In this document: positions 18,955-28,380 of the stretch, one piece after another | Layout of the letters: the number at the start of each line of letters is the position of its first letter | Numbering within the stretch: the stretch's first letter is position 1 | Assembly: GCA_040216735.1 (NCBI GenBank) | Contig: JAVJOO010000004.1 | Span: 371,396 to 435,395 of the forward strand | Direction: 5' to 3' | Length of the DNA: 64,000 bases | Source: Alphaproteobacteria bacterium | GTDB lineage: Bacteria > Pseudomonadota > Alphaproteobacteria > SHVP01 | Made by a program: the position numbers and the translations under genes | Notes under the pieces: model-generated | Seen by the model: only the letters and a program-made list of their open reading frames with translations | What the model was told of the DNA's origin: nothing | Database searches by the model: none

Positions 18955-20216
18955 TAACGCACGTCCACGACTGCGTCTCGCCGCAAATCGCGCAAGTAGC
19001 GGCGGGCCAGCATCGAAAGTCGGGCCTGCCCGATGGAATTCTCGATCGCACGCCGGTTGGGTTCGATTGCGTCCGGCTGCTCGCGTTCGCAGACCATCAG
19101 AACGTGGATGCCGTTCTCGGTACGGACCGGCTGGCTGGCGTCGCCAACCGCCAGCGTGAGGATCGCTTCACGGAACTGAATTGGAGTATCCGATACGCGA
19201 ACTTTGCCCAGGTCCCCCGATTCGGTGGAGCCCATCTCCTTCGACAGCTCGTCGAAATCCTCACACCCTCGGACGGTGCCGCTGATTGTGCGGGCCAACG
19301 CCATTTGGCTCTCGATCGCGTTGTCATCCGCGTCGGACTTGAGCGGGATAAATATCTGTTTGAGCGCGACAGTCACGTCCTCGGGATTGACGGCTGCGAA
19401 GCGTCGCCGGTCGCGGACCTGTAGAATATAGATGCCGTCCCGCGTCACGATCGGATCGCTGACTTGATCGACGGCGAGGGTTTCCAGCGTAGGGCCGACC
19501 GGTTCGGGAAGTTCGGCACTGCTTATCCACCCGAGGTCGCCGCCCGATGCAGCCGAAACCGATTGAGAGAACTGCTGGGCAATGATCCCGAACGCGGCGC
19601 CCCCCCGTAACTGTGATACCAAGGCTGCCGCGTTGCTTTCGATGTCTTTTCGGATGTTCGGATTTTGGTCGTTGAACGCGAGGAATATTTCGCTCGTCAG
19701 GTGTTCGTTCCGCCCGCCGGTTTTGAGGCGTTCCACCATTGTGTCGACTTCGTCTTGACCGACGACCACACGTGGTCGGAGCCGTTGGCCGACAACTTTG
19801 CTCCAAGCGATTTGGGCGCGCAATTGGTCGTGTAGGGACCCGATGTCGACCCCTTGGGAGCTCAGGAGTTTCTCGAGGTTACCTGAGTCCATGTTGTTCT
19901 GTTGTTCGATAAATTGGACTGCGCCGTCGATTTCTTGGTCGGCGATCGGAATATTGAGGCGTTTGGCCTCTTGAACCTGCAGTCGTTCGTCGATGAGGCT
20001 GTCCAAAATTTGTGCGCGAAACTGGTCGGCGATTCGCTCGGTCGGATTGGCGCCGGAACTCGAAATAACCAGTCTTACCCGTTGCTGCAGGTCGTAGTTC
20101 GAAATGACCTCGTCGTTGACCACCGCGGCGATCGTTTGGACCGATTGCGCCTGTCCGGGCACGGGCAGGCCGGCCACGAACGCAGCCAGCGCAACAACAA
20201 TAGAGAGACGCCGCAT
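18954..20216 (-). CDS. surA: Periplasmic chaperone/peptidyl-prolyl isomerase SurA
   Basis: SurA escorts outer-membrane proteins, including LptD, through the periplasm. With the start at 20216 it has 420 residues and a signal peptide (MRRLSIVVALAAFVAGLPVPGQAQ). The N-terminal chaperone part begins AAVVNDEVISNYDL; one clear parvulin domain is around GGDLGWISSAELP with IYILQVRDRR, and a weaker second one follows, ending HVLMVCEREQ. The in-frame region upstream of 20216 is the 3' end of lptD on another frame. It follows lptD after 49 bases. Confidence 0.93.
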   Translation of the reverse strand: MRRLSIVVALAAFVAGLPVPGQAQSVQTIAAVVNDEVISNYDLQQRVRLVISSSGANPTERIADQFRAQILDSLIDERLQVQEAKRLNIPIADQEIDGAVQFIEQQNNMDSGNLEKLLSSQGVDIGSLHDQLRAQIAWSKVVGQRLRPRVVVGQDEVDTMVERLKTGGRNEHLTSEIFLAFNDQNPNIRKDIESNAAALVSQLRGGAAFGIIAQQFSQSVSAASGGDLGWISSAELPEPVGPTLETLAVDQVSDPIVTRDGIYILQVRDRRRFAAVNPEDVTVALKQIFIPLKSDADDNAIESQMALARTISGTVRGCEDFDELSKEMGSTESGDLGKVRVSDTPIQFREAILTLAVGDASQPVRTENGIHVLMVCEREQPDAIEPNRRAIENSIGQARLSMLARRYLRDLRRDAVVDVR

Positions 20217-20265
20217 CAACTGTGGCCAGTCGTTCGTTCGGGGCGCCGGGGAATTTTTCGCAAGA

Positions 20266-22386
20266 TTATCCAAGATGCTTGAAGCGAACTCTGAACGAAA
20301 CCGTCGTCGCCGGTTCGACGTCGCGGTCCCTGGTGAAGTCGCGTTTGAGGTCGACGCTGACATTGAAGCATTCGTCTTCGTAAACCAAGCCAATGCCTGA
20401 GTTAAGCGTCCCGCCGCCGTCCGTCAAGTCGCGCCGGGTGCTGCCGCGGAGGGTCCAGTACCGGCTTAGAGCGGCTAAAGCCGCGAGGTTGATTTCCTCG
20501 CGGTCGGTCAATTCGTCGGCCGTGAGTTCGCGCCGCAACCGGACATAGGTCGCATTCAGTCGGTAACGCGCGGGACCGGCTTCGAGAGCGATTTCGTTCC
20601 GCCGCATCGCAAGCGTGTCGCGGTCCAGGCGCACGCGTTCATAGAGGCGAAACAGCGGCGAAGGCGAAAGGTCGATGCGACCGACATAGTCCGAGTTGCG
20701 GGCTTCCAGTCCGGTCTTGTCGGCGAATGTATCGTCGGCCTTGGGGCGGAGAACCTGTCCCAGCAGGGCGCTCAGGTAGCCGCCGTCGTCGCCGTAAATG
20801 CCATAGCGGAAGCCGTAGTTCAGCCGCGCCCCGCCTTCGATCCGATCGATCCCGGGAAACCGGTTGTCGCTGAAGACGTTGGTGTCGTCGAACTCGAAGT
20901 TGAGGCTGTCCTCGTTCGGTATCTCTCCGGGATTGCCGCCATAGGGACTGATCGCGGCATTGACGATCGGTTCTAGAACCTGGCGCGCTCCCCGTTCGCG
21001 GCGGACCAGCGGTAAGCGCCAGTCCAAAGCGAGTTGGGGGATGAGCCGTCCCGTGAATCCGTCGTTCTGGGGGGTGGCGACATCGCTCGTCAGGTAGCCG
21101 TCCGCTTTGACCTCGGCCGTCAGCGTGCGCACGTCGCCCAGCTGGCCGACCTGTGGCAATTGCCACCGCCCGCGCGCCGACACGCGGGTGCTGTCGGTTC
21201 CTTGCCTGCGGGTCAGCGATAGGAAGTTGCTGTCCAGACGGAAGGTCCCGCCAAATTGATCGGGCGCGGAAACGAAATGATGCTCGAGCATCGGCAAGAT
21301 CAACGGCGTTTCGCCGGGGTCGTCCTCGGTTCGCAGACCTTGAAAGTGGTAGGCGTTCGCCGCGGCGTAGTTCCGGCCTGAGAACCCTTCGACGAAGACG
21401 TTGGAGGTCAGGGTATCGGCATCGCTGATCTGATAGCGCCGCAAATAGGTATCGTCGCTGGCAATTGCGCCGTTGAAACCCCAGCGCCACGTGTCGTCCC
21501 AATCGAAGGTGCCGCGGGTAAAGAGGTGGCTGCGCGTTACCCGCCCGCCCGTCTTGACGTTGGCGTCGTTACGCACCTCGGGGCGGGTAATGCTGCCATT
21601 GATGCTGTACTGGCCGCTGGCGAGTCGTTCGCGAAACTCGCCGCCCAGGATGATGCCTTCCTTGGAGGTGAAAATCGGGCTGAACGTCGCATCCATGTTC
21701 GGCGCAATGTTGAAATAGTAAGGGACCTCGACCTGCACGCCGAGTTGGGTGCTTTGTGACTGGGTCGGAACGAGGAGCCCACTCTTCCGCTCTACGCTGG
21801 GATCGGGGTGCGAGAAATACGGCGTGTACAAGACCGGTACGCCAAACATTTCCAAGCGGGCGTTGGTGTAGGAAACCTGTTGCTTGACTTGGTCGTGGGT
21901 GACGGACCGCGCGCGAATGCGCCAAAGGGGAGTCGGATTGTCCTCGCAAACCCGGCAGGGCGAGTAGACGGCCCGACGCATGACGGTCCGGTTGCCGTCG
22001 GTCCGCGTCGCGCTGGAAGCGGCGAACCGTGAGTCGTCGGCGAGCAGTGCGCGAAATCCTTGGATCGACCCGTTTCTGAGCTGGTCGCTGAGTTCGACTT
22101 CTTCTGCGAACAGGACAGTACCGTCTTGCTCTAGAACGCTGACGTTGCCGCTCGCGGTGACGACATCGGCGGACTGATCGTAGCGCACCGTGTCGGCCTT
22201 CAGGACCCGCTCTCCGGCAACGATCTCGACGTTGCCTTTCGCGGCAACCACGCCCGCATCGGCGTCATAGGTGACATCGTCGGCTTCGAGGAGAACGTCC
22301 TCAAGCAGTTGTGCCTGCGCGCCGCCGACGCCGGTTGTAAACGCGACGAAACAGAGAATCGCGATCTTTCGAAAGAGGCGCCGCAC
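20266..22386 (-). CDS. lptD: LPS-assembly protein LptD
   Basis: LptD is the outer-membrane beta-barrel that, with LptE, inserts lipopolysaccharide into the outer leaflet. The start chosen is a GTG at 22386, eight bases after the lptG stop; it gives a signal peptide (VRRLFRKIAILCFVAFTTGVGGAQA) and a 706-residue protein. A TTG at 22431 is an alternative but would place 15 extra residues inside lptG. The periplasmic LptA-like domain is at about 30-150 (VTYDADAGVVAAKGNVEI), and the C-terminal barrel follows, ending in a Phe-rich beta-strand (VSFRVRFKHLG). Confidence 0.92.
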   Translation of the reverse strand: MRRLFRKIAILCFVAFTTGVGGAQAQLLEDVLLEADDVTYDADAGVVAAKGNVEIVAGERVLKADTVRYDQSADVVTASGNVSVLEQDGTVLFAEEVELSDQLRNGSIQGFRALLADDSRFAASSATRTDGNRTVMRRAVYSPCRVCEDNPTPLWRIRARSVTHDQVKQQVSYTNARLEMFGVPVLYTPYFSHPDPSVERKSGLLVPTQSQSTQLGVQVEVPYYFNIAPNMDATFSPIFTSKEGIILGGEFRERLASGQYSINGSITRPEVRNDANVKTGGRVTRSHLFTRGTFDWDDTWRWGFNGAIASDDTYLRRYQISDADTLTSNVFVEGFSGRNYAAANAYHFQGLRTEDDPGETPLILPMLEHHFVSAPDQFGGTFRLDSNFLSLTRRQGTDSTRVSARGRWQLPQVGQLGDVRTLTAEVKADGYLTSDVATPQNDGFTGRLIPQLALDWRLPLVRRERGARQVLEPIVNAAISPYGGNPGEIPNEDSLNFEFDDTNVFSDNRFPGIDRIEGGARLNYGFRYGIYGDDGGYLSALLGQVLRPKADDTFADKTGLEARNSDYVGRIDLSPSPLFRLYERVRLDRDTLAMRRNEIALEAGPARYRLNATYVRLRRELTADELTDREEINLAALAALSRYWTLRGSTRRDLTDGGGTLNSGIGLVYEDECFNVSVDLKRDFTRDRDVEPATTVSFRVRFKHLG

Positions 22387-22393
22387 GCGCCGG

Positions 22394-23488
22394 TCAGCCG
22401 TCTTCAAGGTGGAACATAAGCGACAGCCCAATCAGCGTACTCACCCCCGCCGGAGTCCAAGCCGCGAGAACCGCGGGGATTTTGCCCGAAAGCCCGAACG
22501 CGAGTACGACGTCGGACAGGACGAAGAACGCGAACCCGGCGAGAATGCCGCCGGTAATCAGCAAACCGGTACCCCCGCGCCGGGTCAGGCGTAACGAAAA
22601 CGTGGCGGCGATAAGGACCATCGCCAGCAGCAGCAACGGCGCGGAAAGAATGGAGTGCCAGTGGAGCCGATGCTTTACCGCCGCGAATCCAGAGTCCTTC
22701 AGCAGGGCAATAAAGCGCGGCAGCGACCAAAACGAAATGGTCTCCGGCGACGCGAAGCTGTCCTGCATCTGGCCCAACGTCAATTCGGTCGCCAACCGGT
22801 AACGCGCATGTGTTTCCGGGCGCCCGTCGGCGGGGCTGATGGTGGCGTCAGTCAGGTCCCAATAGCCGTCGCGAAGGATTGCGCTTTTCGCATCGATCCG
22901 ACCGACATAGCGGTCGTTCGACCCGGTTTGCTGGATGATGATGACGTCCACCAATTCTAGACCCTGCTGCGTCACCGCGCTGGCGTGGAGAACCTCGTGG
23001 CCGCCGTCGGTCGCGTGGCGGAACCACAGTCCGGTGCGGGTTACCGAGAGCAGTGTCGGGCGGCCCTCAAAGTACCGTGCCTCGAGCAACTCATGCCGGT
23101 TGGCGAGCAACGAGGCGAGGGGATTGAACACCGTGACGACGAATGCGCCCAGCGCAAAAGTGATCAAGAAGGCGGGCATCATGAACTGCCAAACCGACAC
23201 ACCGGCGGCCCGGGCGACGACCAACTCGTGGGTTCGGGTGAGCCGCGCGAAGGCGAACATGCCTCCGAACAACGCGGCGAAGGGCAGGATTTTTTGCAGG
23301 AGCGTCGGGAGTTGGAGGAGCGACATACCGACAACCACACCGAAGCCGATATTCTCGCCCGACGCACGGCGAAGTTGCTCGATCGTGTCGAACAGAAATA
23401 CAAGCGTGCCTAGCCCAAACAGCGCGACGCCCATGCTCGTCAAGAACTGTCGGCCGAGATAAACCGAAAGAGTCCATGACAACCTCAT
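22394..23488 (-). CDS. lptG: LPS export permease LptG
   Basis: LptG and LptF form the inner-membrane part of the LptB2FG transporter, which lifts lipopolysaccharide out of the membrane. The 364-residue YjgP/YjgQ-family protein starts SWTLSVYLGRQFL, has three N-terminal helices, a periplasmic beta-jellyroll region around residues 130-260 and three C-terminal helices. Its ATG overlaps the lptF stop by four bases (ATGA). Confidence 0.94.
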   Translation of the reverse strand: MRLSWTLSVYLGRQFLTSMGVALFGLGTLVFLFDTIEQLRRASGENIGFGVVVGMSLLQLPTLLQKILPFAALFGGMFAFARLTRTHELVVARAAGVSVWQFMMPAFLITFALGAFVVTVFNPLASLLANRHELLEARYFEGRPTLLSVTRTGLWFRHATDGGHEVLHASAVTQQGLELVDVIIIQQTGSNDRYVGRIDAKSAILRDGYWDLTDATISPADGRPETHARYRLATELTLGQMQDSFASPETISFWSLPRFIALLKDSGFAAVKHRLHWHSILSAPLLLLAMVLIAATFSLRLTRRGGTGLLITGGILAGFAFFVLSDVVLAFGLSGKIPAVLAAWTPAGVSTLIGLSLMFHLEDG

Positions 23489-24609
23489 GCGGCACCGTTA
23501 GGTATCGCTTGCGGAGGCCGCACGACATGACGCTGGTTGAAAAAGATGAACCACCCCGCGACCGCGCAAGTCAAAACGACATGGAGATAAAGCAACGGCG
23601 TCAGCGCCGGCAAAGCGGTGACGATCGGTCCGAGGGCCAAGGCGATGACCTCGAAGGCGATCGCCGCCGCGCCGGCGGCAACGAGGCGCGTCCAGCGCCC
23701 GCGACGCTTAAACTCGCCCGAGATCACGCCGGCGAGCGCGATCAGGGTCAGTGCGAGGGCAAAAAAAGGCGTGACCAATCTGCGATGTCCCTCGGCCCGG
23801 AGCTTGTCATAGTTCCGGATGTCGTCGGGGCCGCTGCCGGGGGCAAAAAGCTCCGACAGGTAGCGTTCGCCTGCTTCCCGCCAGCGGACGCCCGGCGCTG
23901 CGGCGATCGCGCCCAAGTCCAGCGTGTATTGGTCGAAATAGAGCAACGAGACTTGGCCACTCTTTCGATCGACTTCTTGGCGATTCCCATTGACCATGAC
24001 GAAACGCGGGCCCTCGCCCGTCATGACGAGTTTGCCGCGCTCCGCCATCATGGTCACCGGGCGGGTGTCATCGCGGCTGTCATGAATGAGCAGGCCCTGC
24101 AGTTCGCCGTTGGTGAGCCGCTGCCGAACGTAGACCGTCACGTCGCTGACGAAGTTGTTGAACACCCCCTCTTGCACCAACACCGGCGCAAAGTTGTGCC
24201 GGACCTCGAACTGCATTTCCTTGAAGGTACGAAACCCGAGCGGCTGTAGGAGGAGGGTCAGGATGAACAGGATGAGGGTAAGGATGCCCGCCATCCACAG
24301 CGCGGGCGCAACAAGGCGGCCTTGGCTGAGGCCGGCCGCACGCATCACCACCAACTCGCTATCGTTGTCGAGCCGGTAGAAGACGAACAACGCGGCGCAA
24401 AACGCGGCAATCGGCAGAATGAGCGTCAGAAATCCGGGCAATAATAAAAGGGTGAGGTAAAGAAAGCCCGAGGTCGATAGACCGCGGTTAATGATCAAAT
24501 CGAGAAACCGGAGGCTCTGGGTCAGCCACACGACGCCTGTCAGGGTCATGCTCACCACGAACAGCGGCCCCGCCAACTGACGGAAGATATAGCGGGTGAG
24601 GCTGTTCAT
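23485..24609 (-). CDS. lptF: LPS export permease LptF
   Basis: The 374-residue YjgP/YjgQ-family permease starts MNSLTRYIFRQL, then three helices (residues 14-34, 52-72, 97-120) with ELVVMRAAGLS between them, a periplasmic domain and three C-terminal helices ending near WFIFFNQR. It is the first gene of the lptF-lptG-lptD-surA-pdxA-rsmA run. The ATG at 24609 lies only six bases from a perfect TATAAT, so the mRNA may be leaderless. The same frame stays open far upstream across pepA, but that part is antisense and not coding. Confidence 0.93.
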   Translation of the reverse strand: MNSLTRYIFRQLAGPLFVVSMTLTGVVWLTQSLRFLDLIINRGLSTSGFLYLTLLLLPGFLTLILPIAAFCAALFVFYRLDNDSELVVMRAAGLSQGRLVAPALWMAGILTLILFILTLLLQPLGFRTFKEMQFEVRHNFAPVLVQEGVFNNFVSDVTVYVRQRLTNGELQGLLIHDSRDDTRPVTMMAERGKLVMTGEGPRFVMVNGNRQEVDRKSGQVSLLYFDQYTLDLGAIAAAPGVRWREAGERYLSELFAPGSGPDDIRNYDKLRAEGHRRLVTPFFALALTLIALAGVISGEFKRRGRWTRLVAAGAAAIAFEVIALALGPIVTALPALTPLLYLHVVLTCAVAGWFIFFNQRHVVRPPQAIPNGAA

Positions 24610-24615
24610 AGGCCC

Positions 24616-24621
24616 ATTATA
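24616..24621 (-). promoter_or_regulatory. lptF -10 element (TATAAT)
   Basis: Minus-strand TATAAT at 24621-24616 is six bases before the lptF ATG (24609). Partial -35 matches (TTCAAC at 16 bases, GTTCAA at 17) lie at 24639-24644. The start of transcription would then be at, or within one base of, the start codon. Confidence 0.5.
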
Positions 24622-24777
24622 GCGTATCGTCGACGCGGTTGAACCGCGCCGATGCGATGGGGCGCGATTTGTACCGACCGTCTTTTCTTGACCGGGCCGC
24701 CGACTATGATGGCCGGCCAGGGCGGATTGCGGCCAACCGCTCAACTCTAGACCACCCACACCTAAGGAGCGCAGAGA

Positions 24778-26268
24778 ATGAAAGTCGGATTTACCAAGGT
24801 TGCGATGCCTGCTCGCGGCGCGCTTGTCGTGCCGGTTCTCGAGGGCCGCAAACTCACGGCAACCGGGGCGGCGGTCGATCAGCGCACGGGTGGGGCGTTG
24901 ATGCGGGCTGTTCGGGCCGGCCATTTTAAGGGCGCCGCCGGACAGATCCTCGAACTCGCCGCACCGGCGGGCCTCAAGGCCAGCCGAATTGTCGCGATCG
25001 GCCTCGGAAAACCGGAAGATATCGGGGCCCTGACGCTGGAAAACGCCGGCGGTGCAGTGATTGGGAAGCTTTTGCGCTCCGGCGAGGAAGCCGTCGCGTT
25101 TGCCGTCGATCCGATCAAAGGGTGCAAGTTCAGCGCCGGCGACATTGCCGCACGCATCGCCAACGGGGCGGTCCTCGGTAGCTACACGTTCGATCATTAC
25201 CGCACGACCCTCAAGCCCGAGCAAAAACCGTCGCTCAAGAGCGTCAATGTGATGGTGGCTAATCAGGCGGCCGCGCGGAAAGCCTATGCGCCGCTGGCGA
25301 AGATCGCCGAGGGCGTGTTCTTCACCCGAGACTTGGTCACCCAGCCCGCCAACATCATCTATCCCAAGACCTTGGCCGGGGAAGCCCGCAAACTCAGCAA
25401 GCTCGGGGTCAAGATCGAGGTCCTGGGACGCGCGCGGATGCAGCAACTCGGCATGGGTGCGCTGCTCGGCGTGGCCATGGGCAGTGCCCACGAGCCGCAA
25501 ATGGTCGTCATGCGCTACGACGGCGGCAAGCGCGGGCAGGCGCCGCTCGCTTTCGTTGGCAAGGGGGTCACGTTCGACTCCGGCGGCATTTCCATCAAAC
25601 CCGCACAGGGGATGGAGGACATGAAATGGGACATGGGCGGGTCCGCCGTCGTCATCGGTTTGATGAAGGCGCTCGCCGGCCGCAAGGCGAAGTGCAACGT
25701 GATCGGCGTCGTGGGCCTCGTCGAAAACATGCCGTCGGGGACGGCGCAACGGCCGGGCGACGTCGTCACCTCCATGTCGGGTCAGACCATCGAGGTCATT
25801 AATACCGATGCTGAAGGTCGTCTCGTCTTGGCCGACGCGCTTTGGTACACCCAAAAACGTTTCAAACCGAAGTTGATGATCGACCTCGCGACCCTGACCG
25901 GCGCGATGATTGTCGCGCTCGGCAACGACCAGGCCGGTGTGTTCGCAAGCGACGACAAACTGGCGGAGCGCCTATTCGCCGCGGGCCAATCCGTCGGCGA
26001 GTTGGTCTGGCGGCTCCCGATGTCGGCGGACTATGACAAGATGATCGATAGCGACATCGCCGACATGAAGAATGTCGGTGGACGCGGTGCCGGCAGTATC
26101 ACGGCGGCGCAGTTCCTCAAGCGGTTCACCAACGACGTTCCCTGGGCCCACCTCGACATTGCCGGGGTCACCTGGAGCGCGAAAGCCAAACCGACGGTAC
26201 CCAAGGGCGGGACCGGCTTCGGTGTACGCTTGCTCGATGAATTCGTTGCAGCGAACTACGAAAAGTAA
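24778..26268 (+). CDS. pepA: Leucyl aminopeptidase (M17)
   Basis: PepA removes N-terminal residues from peptides using two metal ions. The 496-residue protein has the catalytic-domain motifs VGKGVTFDSGGISIKP, KWDMGGSA and the family signature NTDAEGRLVLAD, and KNVGGRGAGSITAAQFL towards the end. AAGGAG lies eight bases before the ATG. It leads pepA-holC-ndk; pepA and holC are neighbours in many proteobacteria. Confidence 0.96.
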   Translation: MKVGFTKVAMPARGALVVPVLEGRKLTATGAAVDQRTGGALMRAVRAGHFKGAAGQILELAAPAGLKASRIVAIGLGKPEDIGALTLENAGGAVIGKLLRSGEEAVAFAVDPIKGCKFSAGDIAARIANGAVLGSYTFDHYRTTLKPEQKPSLKSVNVMVANQAAARKAYAPLAKIAEGVFFTRDLVTQPANIIYPKTLAGEARKLSKLGVKIEVLGRARMQQLGMGALLGVAMGSAHEPQMVVMRYDGGKRGQAPLAFVGKGVTFDSGGISIKPAQGMEDMKWDMGGSAVVIGLMKALAGRKAKCNVIGVVGLVENMPSGTAQRPGDVVTSMSGQTIEVINTDAEGRLVLADALWYTQKRFKPKLMIDLATLTGAMIVALGNDQAGVFASDDKLAERLFAAGQSVGELVWRLPMSADYDKMIDSDIADMKNVGGRGAGSITAAQFLKRFTNDVPWAHLDIAGVTWSAKAKPTVPKGGTGFGVRLLDEFVAANYEK

Positions 26269-26274
26269 GCGGCC

Positions 26275-26724
26275 ATGACGGAGGTGAGCTTCTATCACCT
26301 TCAGCGCATGCCGCTCGACCAAGCGTTGCCCAAGTTGCTGGAGCGCGTGCTCGAGCGCGGGGAGCATGCGGTCGTGCTGGCGGGCTCGGCGGAACGGGTC
26401 GAGCACTTGAACGACGTTCTGTGGACCTACGATGCGGGATCGTTTCTACCGCATGGGTCCTCCGACGACGGGTCGGCGGACCGTCAGCCCGTCTACCTCA
26501 CCACAAACGAGGAAAACCCCAACGACGCAGCGTTCCTCTGTCTCGTTGATGGCGGACAGCCTGGGTTCCTAGGCGCCTTCCAGCGGGTTCTGGACCTGTT
26601 CGACGGCAACGACGAGAGCGCGGTCGAGGCCGCCCGAACGCGCTGGAAGGCGGCAAAGGCGGCGGGCTTCGAGGTCACCTACTGGAAGCAAAGCGACGCG
26701 GGGCGCTGGGAGAAAGCCAACTAG
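26275..26724 (+). CDS. holC: DNA polymerase III subunit chi
   Basis: HolC links the clamp loader to single-stranded-DNA-binding protein. The 149-residue protein shows the family pattern [24 protein letters not shown] near the start, [13 protein letters not shown] (residues about 49-61), and the C-terminal [16 protein letters not shown]. It begins six bases after the pepA stop. Confidence 0.93.
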   Translation: MTEVSFYHLQRMPLDQALPKLLERVLERGEHAVVLAGSAERVEHLNDVLWTYDAGSFLPHGSSDDGSADRQPVYLTTNEENPNDAAFLCLVDGGQPGFLGAFQRVLDLFDGNDESAVEAARTRWKAAKAAGFEVTYWKQSDAGRWEKAN

Positions 26725-26785
26725 GTTGCCCCCAAACCCGCCACCCCCTATAAGCGGCGCAAATTCAGACCCAATGGAGCGAGCC

Positions 26786-27208
26786 ATGCCGGTAGAACGC
26801 ACACTTTCGATCATCAAACCCGATGCAACGCGACGCAATCTGACCGGTAAGGTCAACGCGAAATTTGAAGAGGCCGGGTTGCGGATCGTGGCCCAGCGGC
26901 GCGTCCAGCTCACCCGGGGCCAAGCCGAAGCGTTCTACGGCGTTCACCGCGAACGCCCGTTCTTCGACAGCCTGTGCAGCTTCATGACGTCGGGTCCGGT
27001 CGTCGTGCAGGTTCTCGAAGGCGAGGGCGCGGTTGCCAAGAATCGCGAAGTGATGGGCGCAACCAATCCCGAGCAGGCGGCCCCCGGGACCGTTCGTAAG
27101 GAGTTCGCCGAGTCGATCGAAGCCAACTCAGTGCACGGTTCGGATTCGCCCGAAAACGCGGCCATCGAAATCGCGTTCTTCTTCAGCCAAACCGACATCG
27201 TCGGCTGA
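26786..27208 (+). CDS. ndk: Nucleoside diphosphate kinase
   Basis: Ndk equalises nucleoside triphosphate pools through a phospho-histidine. The start at 26786 ([14 protein letters not shown]) has GGAG seven bases before it and gives the usual 140 residues. His117 in NSVHGSDS is the active-site residue. The upstream ATG at 26774 would add MERA only. Confidence 0.97.
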   Translation: MPVERTLSIIKPDATRRNLTGKVNAKFEEAGLRIVAQRRVQLTRGQAEAFYGVHRERPFFDSLCSFMTSGPVVVQVLEGEGAVAKNREVMGATNPEQAAPGTVRKEFAESIEANSVHGSDSPENAAIEIAFFFSQTDIVG

Positions 27209-27225
27209 CCGGCGACCGTTCGGCT

Positions 27226-28275
27226 CTAAACGATCCGGACGGCCGCTTCATCCGCGCGCCGTGGCTCGACTGCGCCGATGGTGAAGACCGCTTCGCCTGC
27301 CGTCGTGAGTGCCGCCGTGGCTCGGGCCACGTGTTCCGTGGCGACGACCAAGGCCATCCCGATACCGCAATTGAACGTACGCAACATCTCGGCCTCATCG
27401 ACGCCGCCGGTTTGCGCCAGCCAAGAAAAGATCGGCGGTCGTTTCCAACTGCCGCGATCGAGGGCGACGCCGAGACCCGCAGGCAGGACGCGTGGGATGT
27501 TCTCCAGCAATCCGCCGCCGGTGATATGGGCGGCACCCTTGATCAGCCCGTCCTTCATTGGCGCCAGACAACTCCGGACATAAAGGCGCGTCGGCGTGAG
27601 CAACGCGTCGCCAAGGGCGACGCCCGGTGCAAAGGGGGCGTCGTCCTCGTAGCTGAGCCCTGCCATGTCGACGATCTTGCGAACCAGCGAAAAACCGTTC
27701 GAGTGGACGCCCGACGATGCGAGCCCCAGGACAACGTCGCCAGCTGCGATTCGCTCGCCGGTAATGAGTCCGTCCCGCTCGACGACACCGACGGCAAATC
27801 CAGCGAGGTCGTAGTCGCCCGGCGCATAGAGCCCCGGCAACTCGGCGGTTTCGCCGCCGACCAGGGCACACCCCGCCTCGCGGCAGCCTGCGGCGATACC
27901 CGAAACCACGTCGGCCGCCACGTCCACGCTGAGCTTGGCGCTGGCAAAATAGTCGAGGAAGAAGGTCGGCTCGGCGCCCTGGACGATCAAATCGTTCACG
28001 CACATTGCGACCAGATCGATCCCGACGCTGTCGTGACGGCCGACGGCATTGGCAATCAACAGCTTCGTGCCGACGCCGTCCGTGGTCGAAATCAGCAGGG
28101 GATCTTTGTATCCGGCGGCCTTGGGGTCGAAGATCGCACCGAACCCGCCCAGTCCCGCCGATGCGCCCGGTCGTGCGGTAGATGCCGCCATGGGTTTGAT
28201 GCGATCGACCAATGCATTGCCGGCGTCGATGTCGACACCCGAATCGCGATAGGTCAAACCGTTGTGTCGGGGCAT
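27226..28275 (-). CDS. purM: Phosphoribosylformylglycinamidine cyclo-ligase
   Basis: PurM closes the imidazole ring in purine synthesis. The start at 28275 ([20 protein letters not shown]) matches the family N terminus; the protein has 349 residues with [29 protein letters not shown] and the glycine-rich [12 protein letters not shown]. The purN gene that commonly follows purM in this lineage is not adjacent: ndk converges on its 3' end with 17 bases between. Confidence 0.97.
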   Translation of the reverse strand: MPRHNGLTYRDSGVDIDAGNALVDRIKPMAASTARPGASAGLGGFGAIFDPKAAGYKDPLLISTTDGVGTKLLIANAVGRHDSVGIDLVAMCVNDLIVQGAEPTFFLDYFASAKLSVDVAADVVSGIAAGCREAGCALVGGETAELPGLYAPGDYDLAGFAVGVVERDGLITGERIAAGDVVLGLASSGVHSNGFSLVRKIVDMAGLSYEDDAPFAPGVALGDALLTPTRLYVRSCLAPMKDGLIKGAAHITGGGLLENIPRVLPAGLGVALDRGSWKRPPIFSWLAQTGGVDEAEMLRTFNCGIGMALVVATEHVARATAALTTAGEAVFTIGAVEPRRADEAAVRIV

Positions 28276-28380
28276 GATGCAGACCCAGAAAGAGAGGCCG
28301 CCTTGTTGAAGCCACACAGGGGCATCAGTATTCTCGGCAAGAGGGTCGGTAACATACCGGATCGCAGTCGCATTTCAATC

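Noticed and set aside
24610-25854. Upstream extension of the lptF frame across pepA
   Set aside because: The extension is antisense to pepA and shows no membrane or LptF-like sequence before MNSLTRYIF.
27331-28302. Upstream extension of the DUF2066 frame across purM
   Set aside because: It is antisense to purM, which has all family motifs; a signal peptide places the true start near 28381.
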